The notes under the pieces: model-generated | What the model saw: only the letters and a program-made list of their open reading frames with translations | Told to the model about the DNA's origin: nothing | Databases searched by the model: none | Shown: piece by piece, positions 45,709 through 58,844 of the stretch | Numbering within the stretch: position 1 is the stretch's first letter | How the letters are laid out: each line of letters opens with the position of its first letter | Made by a program: the position numbers and the translations under genes | From: Pseudofabraea citricarpa | Taxonomy: Eukaryota > Ascomycota > Leotiomycetes > Helotiales > Dermateaceae | Direction of reading: 5' to 3' | Length of the DNA: 64,000 nucleotides | Assembly: GCA_029641185.1 (NCBI GenBank) | Contig: JAPWGK010000009.1 | Span: 1,252,501 to 1,316,500 of the forward strand

Positions 45709-46860
45709 TTAATAACCGTTCATAGTCATCCTTTGAGAGTTTCTGCTCAATTCTCTATCAGCTGCAGGGCTGATTGGTCTGCTTCCGGCATGGCCTCCCT
45801 GCGCACTGCTCTCCTTCAATGCCAAAAGTTGCTTGGCGCGGAATGTCTCGTAATGGATTTGTGATGTGGTCTCGATCAAATCTTGAAGATGGGTTCGGGT
45901 GAGGAAGTTTCTGAGGTACACGAATTCGCAGTGGTTCTCGTCCTCGACATTGATAACACCCCATCTGTTTTGACGGCCACGGACTGGCTTGCCTCCAACA
46001 ATGATCGACTTCTCTGATCCAACGACAGCGAATGGGATGATGTCCTGCGAGCAAAGTTAGCAAAGAATATAAAGGAAATTTGAGAAGTGCTGACCTTGAT
46101 CTGAGCGTTAAGAGCACGCTCCTCATCGTCAAATTCATCATTCTCATATGGGAACATCTTCAGGTTATGGAAAGTGAATTCCTCCTTTATACGCTCCTTG
46201 AAAGCTGCTCGCTCCTCCAAGGTCAAAGAATCTGACTTAGCAATAACTGGGACCACGTTGACAACATCTGAGAGCTTCTTGAGGACAACAATATCGATTG
46301 GCTTCAAGGCGTGACCAGATGGCTGAATGAAGAAAAGGCAGCAATGAATACGGGTATCTTGGATGTATCGCTCTCGCTGAGCTGTAAGTTCCTTTCGGAG
46401 GTAGGCTGAGTGTTGGTCCTTGATATATTTGACGATTGGGTCCCAGCACCTGTCGTTGTTTACCTGATCTCCATAACCAGGAGTATCAACAATGTTCAAT
46501 CGTAGACGAACGCCATTCTCTTCGATTATGTGCGAAACAGTTTGGATCTCGGTGGTGGATCGTACTGGCTCATCTGGAGCAAGTCTTCCCTTCGAATCGA
46601 TCAGGTGCGAAGCAAAGATGGTGTTGATGAGTGTTGACTTTCCCAAGCCAGTTTGTCCTGGAACATGTATTAGAAGATGCGCCTAAGATCGGGGCTCTAA
46701 GAAATAGAGCAGAGCTACACTCACCAACACAGATGACGTTGAACTGGAAACCGCGCTTCAAGAGCTTGCGCTCAATCTGGGATGTGATGCTGTCGAAACC
46801 AACGTGGCTGTTGGGATACACCGACTGCTGGGGAGCGTTTCTATCTGCTGCCATTGCCAT
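45709..46860 (-). CDS. CDC10: Septin, Cdc10 group
   Basis: Septins are GTP-binding proteins that assemble into rods and rings at septation and branching sites. Exons 46860-46725, 46657-46095 and 46044-45709 give 344 aa. The N-terminus HVGFDSITSQIERKLLKRGFQFN is the Cdc10 signature. G1 is GQTGLGKST, G3 VDTPGYGD and G4 VIAKSDSLT; YIKDQHSAYLRKELTAQRE and VYLRNFLTRTHLQDLIE are septin-unique elements. As in other Cdc10-type septins there is no C-terminal coiled coil, only a short Ser/Arg tail. Assignment to the Cdc10/AspD group is by direct resemblance to yeast Cdc10. Confidence 0.93.
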
Positions 46861-47181
46861 CGTGATTATTATGCTATTGGGTATGGGGTATCAAGACGTA
46901 AAGAGAGCAGAGCAAGCAATTGACCGGCAGTTTGAGGGAGGAAATTCGAGGCGTTGAAGAAGGGGCTTCTCCAGAATGTCGCCAAAATTAAAGTGTCGCG
47001 TTCCTTCCCAGGGAATAGGGGCAGGAGCGCTATGCACAAATTTGGTCTAGCTTATTACAAGGGTCAGCCTCCGAGAGGCCGCGAAAAGCTTCAAATGTTG
47101 AATGAGAAGTACATTGAACCACCACGAATCCAAATATCACAACTTCTACGGCGAGCTTTGAAAGCTCTACCCAACTTCATC
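46861..47181. promoter_or_regulatory. Divergent promoter, septin (-) / bL32m (+)
   Basis: Only about 0.32 kb separates the start codons. The plus-strand frame of the ribosomal protein gene is open upstream to 46954, but the conserved protein begins at 47182. No motif was identified. Confidence 0.5.
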
Positions 47182-47673
47182 ATGGCCGCCGCACATGTCA
47201 CAGCCTTTTCCTTGCTATCATCATTCTTCCCTCGGGTGTCCCAACCCGCTGTGGCCGCTGCCTCCAGATCAGCAGTCCTCTATTCGCGACAGCTTTCCCT
47301 CCCGCGCATACCATCATTGACATTTGCCATTCCATCTGCCATACAATTGAATGTTCCAGGACTGTTGGAGGGGTTGTGGGAATCTATTTTGAGAGCTGTG
47401 CCGAAGAAGAAGACGTCTCATATGAAGGGAAGAACGAGACGAATGGGAGCAGGAAAAGGGTTGAAGGATGTCACGTCGTTGAACAAATGCTCTGCTTGCG
47501 GAAACGTAAAGAGGGCACATTTACTTTGCCCATATTGTGTCAAGGGTACGTTTATTGCGAGGTTGAATATTGCAATCACTAATATAAATGCAGAGATTCA
47601 AAATATGTTCAAGGGGAAGTTGCAAGGGAAGGCAGATAAGACCACTGCAGACAAGCCAGTAGATGGCGCATAA
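47182..47673 (+). CDS. MRPL32: Mitochondrial large-subunit ribosomal protein bL32m
   Basis: It is a component of the mitochondrial 54S subunit. Exons 47182-47545 and 47594-47673 give 147 aa. A long N-terminal extension (about 70 residues, Ser/Arg/Ala-rich) is a mitochondrial presequence, in keeping with the known m-AAA protease processing of yeast MrpL32. The mature part starts near VPKKKTSHMKGRTRRMGAGK and carries the bacterial L32 zinc ribbon as two Cys pairs, CSACGN and CPYC. The intron after YCVK restores KEIQNMFKGK. The start at MAAAHVT is the ATG nearest the presequence. Confidence 0.92.
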   Translation: MAAAHVTAFSLLSSFFPRVSQPAVAAASRSAVLYSRQLSLPRIPSLTFAIPSAIQLNVPGLLEGLWESILRAVPKKKTSHMKGRTRRMGAGKGLKDVTSLNKCSACGNVKRAHLLCPYCVKGTFIARLNIAITNINAEIQNMFKGKLQGKADKTTADKPVDGA

Positions 47674-48013
47674 ATCTGTGGAGTACAATTGGAAACATGA
47701 AGAATAAGTTGCGTTGCAAAACATAAGCATCAGGCGTTCTGGGATTTAGGTCATGGTGTAGAATAGGCAACGAGAGGATGCTTGAGCTGTACGATTCTTG
47801 TATCAAAAACTGTATTAAATTACTACCACCATTCAAACTTACCTTCGCTTTTTATTTTACCTGTGAATTATGTCTTTTGAGTTGTGATGGATTTCTAGGT
47901 AGATCGCCTACACGTCATGAAGTTCTCCAGCTTGACCCCACCAACCCTCCAACATACACAAACATTGCGAACGAGTATGAAGAACAACCAGCATACCTGA
48001 TCAAATACTGAAG
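47674..48013. other. Intergenic between tandem genes
   Basis: 3' flank of bL32m and upstream leader of SKI8, 0.34 kb. No feature was seen. Confidence 0.5.
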
Positions 48014-49098
48014 ATGGTAAGCATGAGCAACGATTGAAGTAGCAATTCACTGACTGTTGTTCTTTAGTCTAAGCAGTATTTGACGACGCATACGGTCGAT
48101 GGTGGTAAAATGGCCTAAACCCAGTGCGAGAAATCAGAGCTGACCACCACCCCAAGCACATCCTACGGCAATCTTCTCTCTGGCCGTAACTCCAACCCAG
48201 ATTGCCTCTGCATCAGGCTCCTCTACAATCAAAATATATTCCACTACTTCGGTTGAGATCCCATTGGCGCAAGAGCTCAAAGGCGCACACAAGGTCGGAT
48301 GTCATCACATCGTCATTTCGCGCAACGGACGAAAAGCAGTGAGTGTTGGCTTTGGCGGGGATGTGAAGATATGGGCAATCTCTGAAACTGGCGAATGGTC
48401 TGAGGATGGCAAGCTGGTGGATCACAACAAAGCCGGCGAGATTTGGGCTATTGCATTGAGCGAGGATGGACAGTTTCTCGCAGCTACAAGTTATGACGGT
48501 AGGATAAATGTGTGGGACTTGGGAGAAGGTGGAAAGAAGATTAGGGAGTACGAAACGAAGGGTAGTTTTGGTCTATGCATTGATATGAGTAGGGACGGAA
48601 AGTTCACAGCTACTGGACATGAAAACGGGGCAGTCTACATCTTCAACAACGACACAGGAAGAATGCTGTACTCATTACCAGGTATGTGGAAGATGATTAT
48701 TTTTATATCAGTACTAACTCCCTCAAGGTTTGGTCCAGCCAGTACGTACTGTAGCCTTTTCACCAGCAGGTACTCGTCTAGCTGCGGCAGGTGATGCTAG
48801 AGTTATTGCTTTGTACGATGTAAAACATGGCGAGCAGGTCGATAGTTTTCGAGGGAACGATGCTTGGGTATCCTCCGTTGACTGGAGTGACACTGGAGAG
48901 TATCTTCTGAGTGGGTCTTTCAATGGCAAAGTCAGAGTTTGGTCTATTGATCAAAAAAGAAGCGTGTCAAGTCATGACGAATCACAGCATATGATTTGGA
49001 GTGTGAAGTGGCTACCCAAAACTGGCCGGAGCGAAGCCTTTGCTACTGCTGGTGGAAATCGAAGCATCAGTTTTTATAGAGAGGCAACCGGAGGCTAG
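48014..49098 (+). CDS. SKI8: Ski8 WD40-repeat protein (Ski complex / meiotic recombination)
   Basis: Ski8 is the beta-propeller subunit of the Ski complex that feeds mRNA to the cytoplasmic exosome; orthologues (Rec14/Rec103) also act with Spo11. Four exons: 48014-48016, 48068-48101, 48157-48681, 48728-49098, giving 310 aa. The first coding exon is just the ATG, followed directly by GTAAGC; exon 2 then supplies SKQYLTTHTVD, which matches the Ski8 N-terminus. Later blocks: AHPTAIFSLAVTPTQIASAS, KGAHKVGCHHIV, INVWDLGEG, TVAFSPAGTRLAAAGDA, VSSVDWSDTGEYLLSGS and WSVKWLPKTGR. The exon 2 donor could lie 3 nt further (GTAAAA), adding a Gly. Confidence 0.9.
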
Positions 49099-49736
49099 TC
49101 TGGTCAACCTGTTGCATGAAGGAAAGAAGCACAACGCCCAACCGCTGTACAAAGGAATTGTTCTACGCTGCACTCGCAAGGCAAGAAATCTTGCAGTATG
49201 ATTAACTTCCTTTGACATTGCAAGCCCTGATATGATGGGCAAACTCAACATCAAAACCAAAATTGGTTTAGCAGCTTAGCAGTACTCAATCTCTGGGTGG
49301 AACGATTTGGCCATAATCAGAAGAAGCAAACAAGAACGCCAACCTCTAGAATAATGAATAAACTGCTTTAGACAGAAACTCATTCCTAAGCCCTTTAGAA
49401 GTTGAGCTTCTTGATTTGACAGCTTCTTGCTCTTGAGCATCCACGTGATTGTAATGCTGATCTCGGGAGTACCCTTGCGCGTTCCTGGAGGTGGAATTAG
49501 CGCGGAACCGCCTTCAGGGGTCGACCATCTTAGGAGAGAGATCGCGATGTCTTCACAACCTCACCATTGAATTCAACCTCTTCAAGCTCGTCGTAATTGT
49601 TCTTCTGCTGTTGTTTCCCAGTCACTCTTTTGACCCCACACTCCTTTTCACAACTACCGTCCTTCGACATCGTAAATCTCGACATTCCAAACCTTCTAAT
49701 CGCCCTTTTTAACCTTAAATTACCTCGATAAACAAC
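49099..49736. other. Intergenic between tandem genes
   Basis: 0.64 kb of SKI8 3' flank and upstream DNA of the cell-wall protein gene. The last 150 bp are a C/T-rich leader. No feature was recognised. Confidence 0.5.
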
Positions 49737-50451
49737 ATGTACGCCTCGTCAACCTTCTTGTTCGCAGCCGTCATGGCCCTGGCTCGTGTTGCCTCTGCTA
49801 CACCTCCTGCCTGTCTCTTGGCTGCTATGGGGTAATAACCTAGACTTTCCACAAAGCAATGAAGAATCTAACCTGAATAGAGCGCAATCCAATCCCGCCG
49901 ACCTGGACTCCATCTGTGGTTCTCTCCAGAACTCTGTTGCTGGAAACATCACCGAGTTCTGCTCTGGAGATAACCAAGCTTCTGCTATCAAGATCTACTC
50001 TTCGAGCTGTCTCGCCGCTGGTGTTACCGTCTGTATGTTGAGGAAGCGAATCTTTAGGCGGTGAAGTTGCTGATGATATATAGCCATTAACACCGCCTCT
50101 TCTTCTTCTGGCTCCCGAACGGGATCTGCCTCTGCCACCACTACTGGTACTGCCACTGGCACTCTCAACGCTTCTGGTTCTGCTACTGCCACGTAAGTTT
50201 ACCATAATTGACCCCCAAATTTTTCAAAATATAAAACTAATCTTTTCAGTGGCACTGGATCTGGCTCATCTGGCTCATCTGGCTCTGGTTCTCAAACCAC
50301 TGGCTCCGACGCTACTGCTACAGGCTCAGCCTCCTCCGCTTCCTCGACTGCCAACGAAAGTACCGGTGCAGGAACCAGCACTTCTCCTCAATCAGCTCTC
50401 CTTATGGGAACAGTTGTTCTCGCTTTCGGTGTCGCCAGTTACCTCCTTTAA
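49737..50451 (+). CDS. GPI-anchor-type small secreted cell-wall protein
   Basis: Four exons (49737-49831, 49881-50032, 50084-50192, 50250-50451) give 185 aa. The signal peptide is MYASSTFLFAAVMALARVASA. A short Cys-containing domain follows (PPACLLAAMGAQSNPADL, DSICGSLQ, ITEFCSGD, SSSCLAAGVTV: four cysteines), fewer than the eight of a CFEM domain. Then comes a Ser/Thr/Gly/Ala-rich stalk of about 90 residues (GSGSSGSSGSGSQTT) and a C-terminal hydrophobic segment LLMGTVVLAFGVASYLL, the layout of a GPI-anchored wall protein. An N-glycosylation site (NIT) is present. Function beyond wall or surface location is unknown. Confidence 0.82.
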
Positions 50452-50724
50452 ACCTTATACCCCGCGTTGGATTTTTGCGAATTGTTGCAGGTCATATTTG
50501 GCGTACCTTGGAGAAAGTACTGGCTCCTGGTGATCCTTTTTGCTCAATCTCTACAGGGTTTTATTATGGCGATAGAAAGGGCTTGTGAAAACCAAGGCGG
50601 TCTGCCTCTCACTGCCTGTTGAAACTCATTTGTTGTTTAGATGGAATGCCCATATTAACAAAAAGATGATTTCCCTTCTCTTAAACACTGTGATTCCAAA
50701 ATATGTATGAACCATAAATACTTG

Positions 50725-51687
50725 TCATTGGTCTATCAATGCGAGCGCACCATGCTTCGTAGCAATTCTTTTATTCTCGTCCCACTGTATCCAGGCCATG
50801 CCTTGCAGCAAGCTATCAGCCAAATCGTCCAGTTTAGCCAAGTTCTCTTCGCCGTCCTTCAAAGTCTTCTTTCGTGACCGCCCATCCCATTTCTCTACAT
50901 AGGATTTTGCGGTTGCTTTTGCTTCTTCCGTCGCTAAATCCACCATTTCTTCATACTCAAGCCAGTTCCTAACAAGATCAATCTTCCGTCCCTTGTTCAG
51001 AGCCTTCGCATTTGCGGTCTTTCTGACCTTTTTTAATTCAACTTTCTGCGTATCCATCACGCCACCCAACGGTACTTCTTCTTTAGGGAACCAGTAGGGT
51101 CCAACTCTCATTGGCGTGATAGCAATCACTTCCCCATTCCATAATCCCTCGCCTTTGAGAGTGCATAGCACGCCATAAAGTATAGATTCGAACATGTTTA
51201 TCCGAATTGTCCATTCAAGCACATGTGGTGATGACATGCTGCGAAACCGTTGTCGCTCAATAAGTATGAAGGCTGGATTGAGAGGTACGAGTTTATTCCG
51301 CAGTAAATCATACGCAGCGGCCGAAAGTGCAGCAGGCGTGAAAGACTCCTTTTCTTCAGGGACTTCTGTTTCCTCCCCTATTCTCGTCTGTACTTTGGCT
51401 GGGGTCGTGGGACTCGCAGTGGTGCTGACATTGAGACGCTTCCATGCTATGATCCCCGGCTTCTTCTTCGCAGCTCTTGCAGGTAAATCGAGTACGCAAT
51501 ATGCCAGGTTGCGAATGCCCATATCTATACTGAGAATGCGTGTCGAGCCATTGCCGATGACGGGTCTACCCTCTTCGAGGAGGCGCTGTGTTATTGTCGT
51601 CTTTGTCCCTGACGAGGCGATTCCGCACTTGGATGCGACGGTTCTCAACTGCGCGAGCTTCAATCCGAGGGGCGGCTTCGGTGCCAT
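50725..51687 (-). CDS. CCE1: Mitochondrial Holliday-junction resolvase Cce1/Ydc2
   Basis: It cleaves four-way junctions in mitochondrial DNA. A single exon encodes 320 aa. Residues about 5-40 form a SAP-like DNA-binding helix pair (LKLAQLRTVASKCGIASSGT, then TQRLLEEG). The RNase-H-like core follows: ILSIDMGIRNLAYC (first catalytic Asp), FILIERQRFRS (catalytic Glu) and a C-terminal KLDDLADSLLQGMAWIQW holding the last acidic residues. PYWFPKEE is also typical of the Ydc2 family. All metal-binding acidic residues appear present, so it should be active. No strong presequence is obvious at the start, though the N-terminus is basic. Confidence 0.92.
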   Translation of the reverse strand: MAPKPPLGLKLAQLRTVASKCGIASSGTKTTITQRLLEEGRPVIGNGSTRILSIDMGIRNLAYCVLDLPARAAKKKPGIIAWKRLNVSTTASPTTPAKVQTRIGEETEVPEEKESFTPAALSAAAYDLLRNKLVPLNPAFILIERQRFRSMSSPHVLEWTIRINMFESILYGVLCTLKGEGLWNGEVIAITPMRVGPYWFPKEEVPLGGVMDTQKVELKKVRKTANAKALNKGRKIDLVRNWLEYEEMVDLATEEAKATAKSYVEKWDGRSRKKTLKDGEENLAKLDDLADSLLQGMAWIQWDENKRIATKHGALALIDQ

Positions 51688-53773
<2,086 letters not shown>

Positions 53774-54856
53774 ACTTCTTTGTATTTATATATCCTTTTG
53801 AATAGGATAAATAGACGGGCCTCAATCCAATTTTTTCCGAGAAAGTCTAATTGACATAAAGTGTTCTAAGTATTATGAGCAGCAACGAAAGGGAACATAT
53901 TCTTTGTTATAACACTGATATTTCTGGCAAGCTTACTATGTGACATATTTGTCTCGCACTCCATGTTATAAACCTGACACTAAAGCATCAAGTCCTGCAC
54001 ACCTTATTCTCAGCTCGCTAAACTTTAGAACGTGCACTTCGGCTACTGGATAGGGGGCTCGAGAAGAAGCATAAGCGAGGCCCAGATGTTATTCTATCTT
54101 CTGGGTATCCCAGATCCATGGGAATGAAAACAAAATATCTCTCAAAGCGTAGGCTTATACTACATAAGGTTTTGTTTGGCTTGAGGTTTGTATGTTTCAA
54201 AGAATATACATGTCATTCCAGCAACAAGAACACAAGCAACAAGATTAAAAACTCATCTGACAGATTTTTTCGGGAATATGAATTTCCAACTTTATAGTAT
54301 ACCAAAGAATTCTTAGTAGTATAAACTCTTTGCGTGTGACCTCTGTAGAAGCGCATAATATCAGTAATAAGATTAGAAATTCACGAAAGAGATTCGCGTA
54401 TATATATTTCCGGCCTGTGATTCAGCCAAAGATATAACATATAATATTACTTATATGATAAACCTTTTGAAAATATTTCGCGTTTATAAATATCCGGCCT
54501 TTAGCCTTAGTCTTAATATATACTGTTAGTGGCAGGACTGATACTAATAGCAGCAAAGAAACATCATTTGGAATATTCGGAGCTTTGTATTTCCAGCCTT
54601 GTGCAAAGTTCTTGTGTGGTTGTGAGTTGGAGTTTTGTTCCAGACTTAGTTTCCCAAGACCTTATCTTAAGTCTCTGAATATATAAATTCCATTCGTGAT
54701 ACTATAAACATGTTCGTCACATGAATGTTACTGAAAAACGTGATAAGTTGTGAATAACTACGCTATTGCTTAGCGGCAAGTTAGCGCCATTGGAATTGCT
54801 ATGTCAATCACTTTCAAGACTCATCTCACCTCTTTTTTTCAACCACGTCCGACAAC
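53774..54856. other. 1.1-kb AT-rich intergenic region
   Basis: No gene. The central part contains degenerate repeats with a shared TTTCC-GCC core (listed). The end is the promoter of the next gene. Confidence 0.5.
54243..54600. repeat. Degenerate AT-rich tandem repeats
   Basis: Segments near 54243, 54370, 54470 and 54580 share the order GATTA-AAA-TCA then ATTTC(C)GGCC-like words (aatttccaac, atttccggcc, atatccggcc, atttccagcc). Spacing is about 85-125 bp. The units are diverged and the boundaries approximate. Confidence 0.4.
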
Positions 54857-56481
54857 ATGTCTCTTGTAAGTAGCTATCTCGCACTTAGATCGAAACCCCC
54901 GCAAGAACTTGTACGCGTTAGAGAAAAGCTAACACTTTATCCTGTAGTCACCCAAGCGCCCTCGCGCTGCAACGGCAGCATCAAGAGTTACAATCCTTGA
55001 AAGCATCAACGAGGTAGAGAATGAGAGCGAGAATGGAAATGAGAACGACGCTCCGGAATCTTCTGGCAACGTAAGGACTAGACTTGCCCCGCTAGGAATC
55101 GACCCAGATGACAATGATGAGCTCTCTCCTCGCTTAGCCTTCGCCTTATCTCCATCAACAACTCGGCTCCAATCGCGCACCCCCCAACGATCAACAATGG
55201 AGAACAAGCCACAGATCCCAAGGCAGTCGCCAACTCCTACATGGTATGAAGGCTTCAGTCGTCTCTCTTTGGCTGAGCCCGATCAAGAAAGACTACTTGG
55301 ATCTAGTCGCCGTCATGAGGTCGCCAACTGGATTCAAAACTTCAACCATTCTCTCAACACGCTCCCCTCCAACCAGCCAACCCAAGCAGCACCAGTCAAA
55401 GATGGCAACAAGTCTCGCACTGATGTTGGCAACAAGCCTGCGCTCATGGCCATTAGCACCACCGAGTACCAAGCGTTCGCCAAAGAGATCTTCAACATTA
55501 GCGACGGTCGGTTCACTTTCTTGGAGGAGCTCAAGAATATGGACGAGCCATTCTACGTCGCACCTCCGCCATCACCTGCAAACTCAGAGTGCGGTGATGG
55601 CGAGGAACGCCCATCCTACTTCCGCACAGTCACCATTGCTCACACCGGCTTGCCCGTCCAATTTGTCAACGTCGTTCCAGTGCCAGGACAAGCCCCAGAG
55701 GTTCCTGTCGGACCAACTCCTCCCACCGGCCTCATGCTCTTCGACAAATACTGCAACCCACTCAAGAAAGACGCAAAGGTCGGCGACTATCCACCAGGAA
55801 ACGCAGCTGGCAACAAGGGCTTCCATATCTTCCTCGATTCCGAGAGTGGCTTGAAGGAGTTCGATACGTCGCAGTACCGATCTGATTACTACAACATCCC
55901 ATTGTTCGAGCCAGGTCCAAGCCCACCAGAGAGAGTATGGGAACTGCAAGTACCAAGCAGCAACAGCAGTGACTCCAGCGACTTCGACATGCAGCAGTGG
56001 AAGTTCAAGTGCCTCCCGCCACGCCAAGAACAGACACCAGCGCAAGCCATGATCTTGTACTTGCACCAGCATGGTACGTAAACCTCTCACATTTCATCCA
56101 CTTCAAGTTATCTTTTAGCTACAACAATACTGACATCGAGGCCTCTCTACAGGGTGGACTGAGGGGGAAATCGCGAGGAAGCTTGGTCCGCTGGAGGACG
56201 ACTTTCTCTCCGCGAAGCAAAGCTCCCGGTGGTACCGTGGTGCTCGGCTGCCTGACGTGTACGGGCTGAGCATGGAGCTCGTAGATCGAATCTGCGAGCA
56301 TACGGCCGCGGAGATCAAACCCTGGGAGCTGAGCGCCGGAGAGAAGCCTCCAGTGGCCGCATTGATCAAGTGGCGGATTCGCGACCGCAACATTGGCCTG
56401 CTGGTGGTCAAGGTGGTCGAGAACTACCTCTATAAAGCCCTTGAGGGTTTGGTTCCCCATACGGACGTCAATTACTTTTGA
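54857..56481 (+). CDS. Uncharacterised fungal protein with C-terminal HTH-like segment
   Basis: Three exons (54857-54865, 54948-56073, 56153-56481) close at 487 aa. The first exon codes only for Met-Ser-Leu, before SPKRPRAATAASRVTILES. The first 120 residues are disordered and Glu/Asn/Ser-rich. The middle contains MAISTTEYQAFAKEIFNISD and aromatic/proline-rich stretches. After the last intron, GWTEGEIARKLG reads like a helix-turn-helix start, followed by WYRGARLPDVYGLSMELVDR and a helical end. No known domain is certain and no catalytic motif is seen. A nuclear or DNA-related role is speculation from the basic N-terminus and the HTH-like segment. Confidence 0.7.
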
Positions 56482-57477
56482 GTATTGGGTCCTATGATTG
56501 GTGGGACTAGAGCGTTCTCATACATTTCTTTGTGTTTGATAGACATGGATTGGGGGAGGGGGGAGAGGGGGAATGGGGGATGATATGATACCCGGGGCGG
56601 AGTTTACGTCCTTTGTTTTTAAGATGGGATGGGAAGTTCAACTGGGTGGCGTTTGTGCGCAGGGTCAGCCCCTTTCGTTTTCAGAAACTGAAATTCAACT
56701 GGGTCTTCGGACCACCAACCAGCCAACCAACTAATCTTATAAACGTGCTATTGAGTGACTACAAAAAATATAACTGCTCAAGAGCAGTGACTTACCAAAA
56801 CCCTCAAGGCGTTTAACAGCATAAGCCCCTCTTTGGCTCTACCAATTAGACGACCAAAGATGACTAAGTTACTAAGCGAGGGAACAGGAATGCTTTAAGA
56901 AACCTCGTATGCAATGAGTAAAATGCAAATAGAATAATTCGAATAGGGCAAAAGCAATCAGTTTCTTGGATGCAGCCTCTTAACCCTTCTCTATTCCTCT
57001 TCTTTTACACCACTCTCTCACGGATTTCAATGGAAACTCCCTTAGCACAAACAGCCGATCACTCTCATTTCATATTAGGACTGGACCCTCAGGCCATCAC
57101 ATACATACATCTATAACTGTGTATAATCACAAAGACTGGGATTCGATAGTTCAACACCAATCTTCATTTGATTTATCTATTAGTGTTACCACCTCAGACT
57201 CAGTGATCAACTCTCTGTCTCAATCTTATGTTATCATTTCTTCAGAACGCCAGGCTGGCATTCGCTCAGTTTTAATGACCCATCCACCCGTTCTGTCCCA
57301 TTCACTCAAATCTGTGCGTCCGCCGACCCCAAACCATGTGTCCAGAAGACTGGCTATCCCAAGCCAAGTCAAAACAGATAGCCAATGCCCTCCTTGCCAG
57401 ATTCCGAAAGTAAAGTTGATTGTCGGCATGGGAAATGCGATGCGGGTAGCTGTTTATGGGTTAGGGGATTGAAGGGC
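56482..57477. other. 1-kb intergenic between convergent genes
   Basis: 3' flanks of the genes on both sides. Purine-rich G runs occur near 56550-56580. A plus-strand open frame at 57119-57472 has no features. Nothing is called. Confidence 0.5.
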
Positions 57478-57930
57478 CTATGAATTGATTGAGCCATTAG
57501 CAATGTCCCGAGTTGGAAAGACAGGTTGTAAGCGCACCTTTACAACGATTATAACAATCACGACAGAGCCGCCACTAATGCCACAGATCAAGAGTGTGGC
57601 CAAAATGATAAAAACAGCCCACGCGAATAATTCGCAGACATTGGGACAGTTTCGCTCTTTGAAGCTTCGATCATTGTATTCGTGCTCGAAATTGACGCGG
57701 TTGGGTATTTGACCAGTCGCCTTGATCGATGCCGAAGATCTTGTGCTTTGAATGTCATTTTCGTTGTAGGTGCTCTCTAGTTGTGGGGCAGAAAGGCGAA
57801 GATTCGTGTGTTGTGTAGGATAAAGGTGGTCGTAAGAAGGAGGAGGAGGCGAACTTTGTAGATCTAGGGACTGTTGGCGCGCACTGGCAACATCATCACC
57901 TAGTGCTTGATAACCCGAATACGAATGCAT
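57478..57930 (-). CDS. Small single-pass membrane protein with a PPxY motif
   Basis: A single exon of 150 aa. The N-terminal 100 residues are polar and Ser/Gln/Asn-rich, and include SSPPPPSYDHLYP, which contains a PPxY (PPSY) motif of the kind bound by WW domains of Rsp5/Nedd4 ubiquitin ligases. A Cys-containing juxtamembrane stretch (RNCPNVCELFAWAVF) leads into one long hydrophobic segment (about 105-130, LLICGISGGSVVIVIIVV), then a short tail. There is no signal peptide, so it is probably tail-anchor-like or type II. No family was recognised. The gene lies alone between two roughly 1-kb spacers. Confidence 0.62.
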   Translation of the reverse strand: MHSYSGYQALGDDVASARQQSLDLQSSPPPPSYDHLYPTQHTNLRLSAPQLESTYNENDIQSTRSSASIKATGQIPNRVNFEHEYNDRSFKERNCPNVCELFAWAVFIILATLLICGISGGSVVIVIIVVKVRLQPVFPTRDIANGSINS

Positions 57931-58844
57931 GGTTTATGCGGGTCTCGAGCGATTTGAATTCGTGAAGTTGACGATAGGATGTTGTTGGTATTACTTGGTA
58001 AAGAGAAACAAAGATGTTTACATCCTAATTAGGCGAAACGTATTGCTGAGTGGCTAGCTATTGGCACCGCCCTTGGCTACGATTCACTTATCTTCAAGTA
58101 TTTGCCTCGAGTTTGATTAGACGAGCACACTCAACAGACTTCTCATTCCTCTTATCCAAGCAGTACAAGGAGACCACTGTGAAGCAATAGCCTTATAGTT
58201 GGCTTATGATTGTAGGAACTCTCTAGAAGCCTAGATTCCGTATAGAGTTGCTACGTGGGATTAAATCCTTTCCAAGTGAGTCTGCGAATCGCCGAGCGGC
58301 CCACTAACCGTTTATAAATTGTGCCATTGAATGGGTGTAAGCCATTGAGTTGCAAAAGGCAATTGGGATGTTCAACACCATCTATTATCTATAGTCTTGA
58401 GTAGTTAAGAAGCCTTCAATGACTAAGGGGCAAATGGTTATGGGGAACCCAGAGCCTGAAGAGCATTAAGCTATGAGAAGGCAACAGGTGACTATAAAGC
58501 ATTGAATGGAAACCATTGTGTCAAAAGGCTCAAATTTTTGCGGTAATAAAAGGGGTGATTTATTAAAATTCATCAAAACCTACCAAAACGGAGGAAGTTG
58601 TCAGAATAAGCAAGTGATGAAATTAATGAGTGTGATATTCCCAGTTGATCTATCAAAAAGGCAGGATTCCCAACCTGAATCTCAAAATAAATCCAGTGGG
58701 CAGAAATGAAGTAAAGTCAGAAAAAGACAAAAGCAACGCGATCTATCCCAAATCCAGTCCAATCCCAGAAAACAATGTCAGACCAATCACCAAACCAATT
58801 ACCAGTCCATACCCCACAACAATACAAATCAGCTTAGAAGACTC
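57931..58844. other. 0.9-kb intergenic region
   Basis: Promoter of the small membrane-protein gene on one side and 3' flank of the next gene on the other. A/G-rich with no recognised gene, tRNA or repeat. Confidence 0.5.

Noticed and set aside
46954..47181. N-terminal extension of bL32m
   Set aside because: The frame is open upstream but the extra residues are unlike ribosomal protein or presequence, and MAAAHVT at 47182 begins a proper presequence.
49737..50451. CFEM-domain assignment for the cell-wall protein
   Set aside because: Only four cysteines are present in the N-terminal domain; CFEM needs eight.
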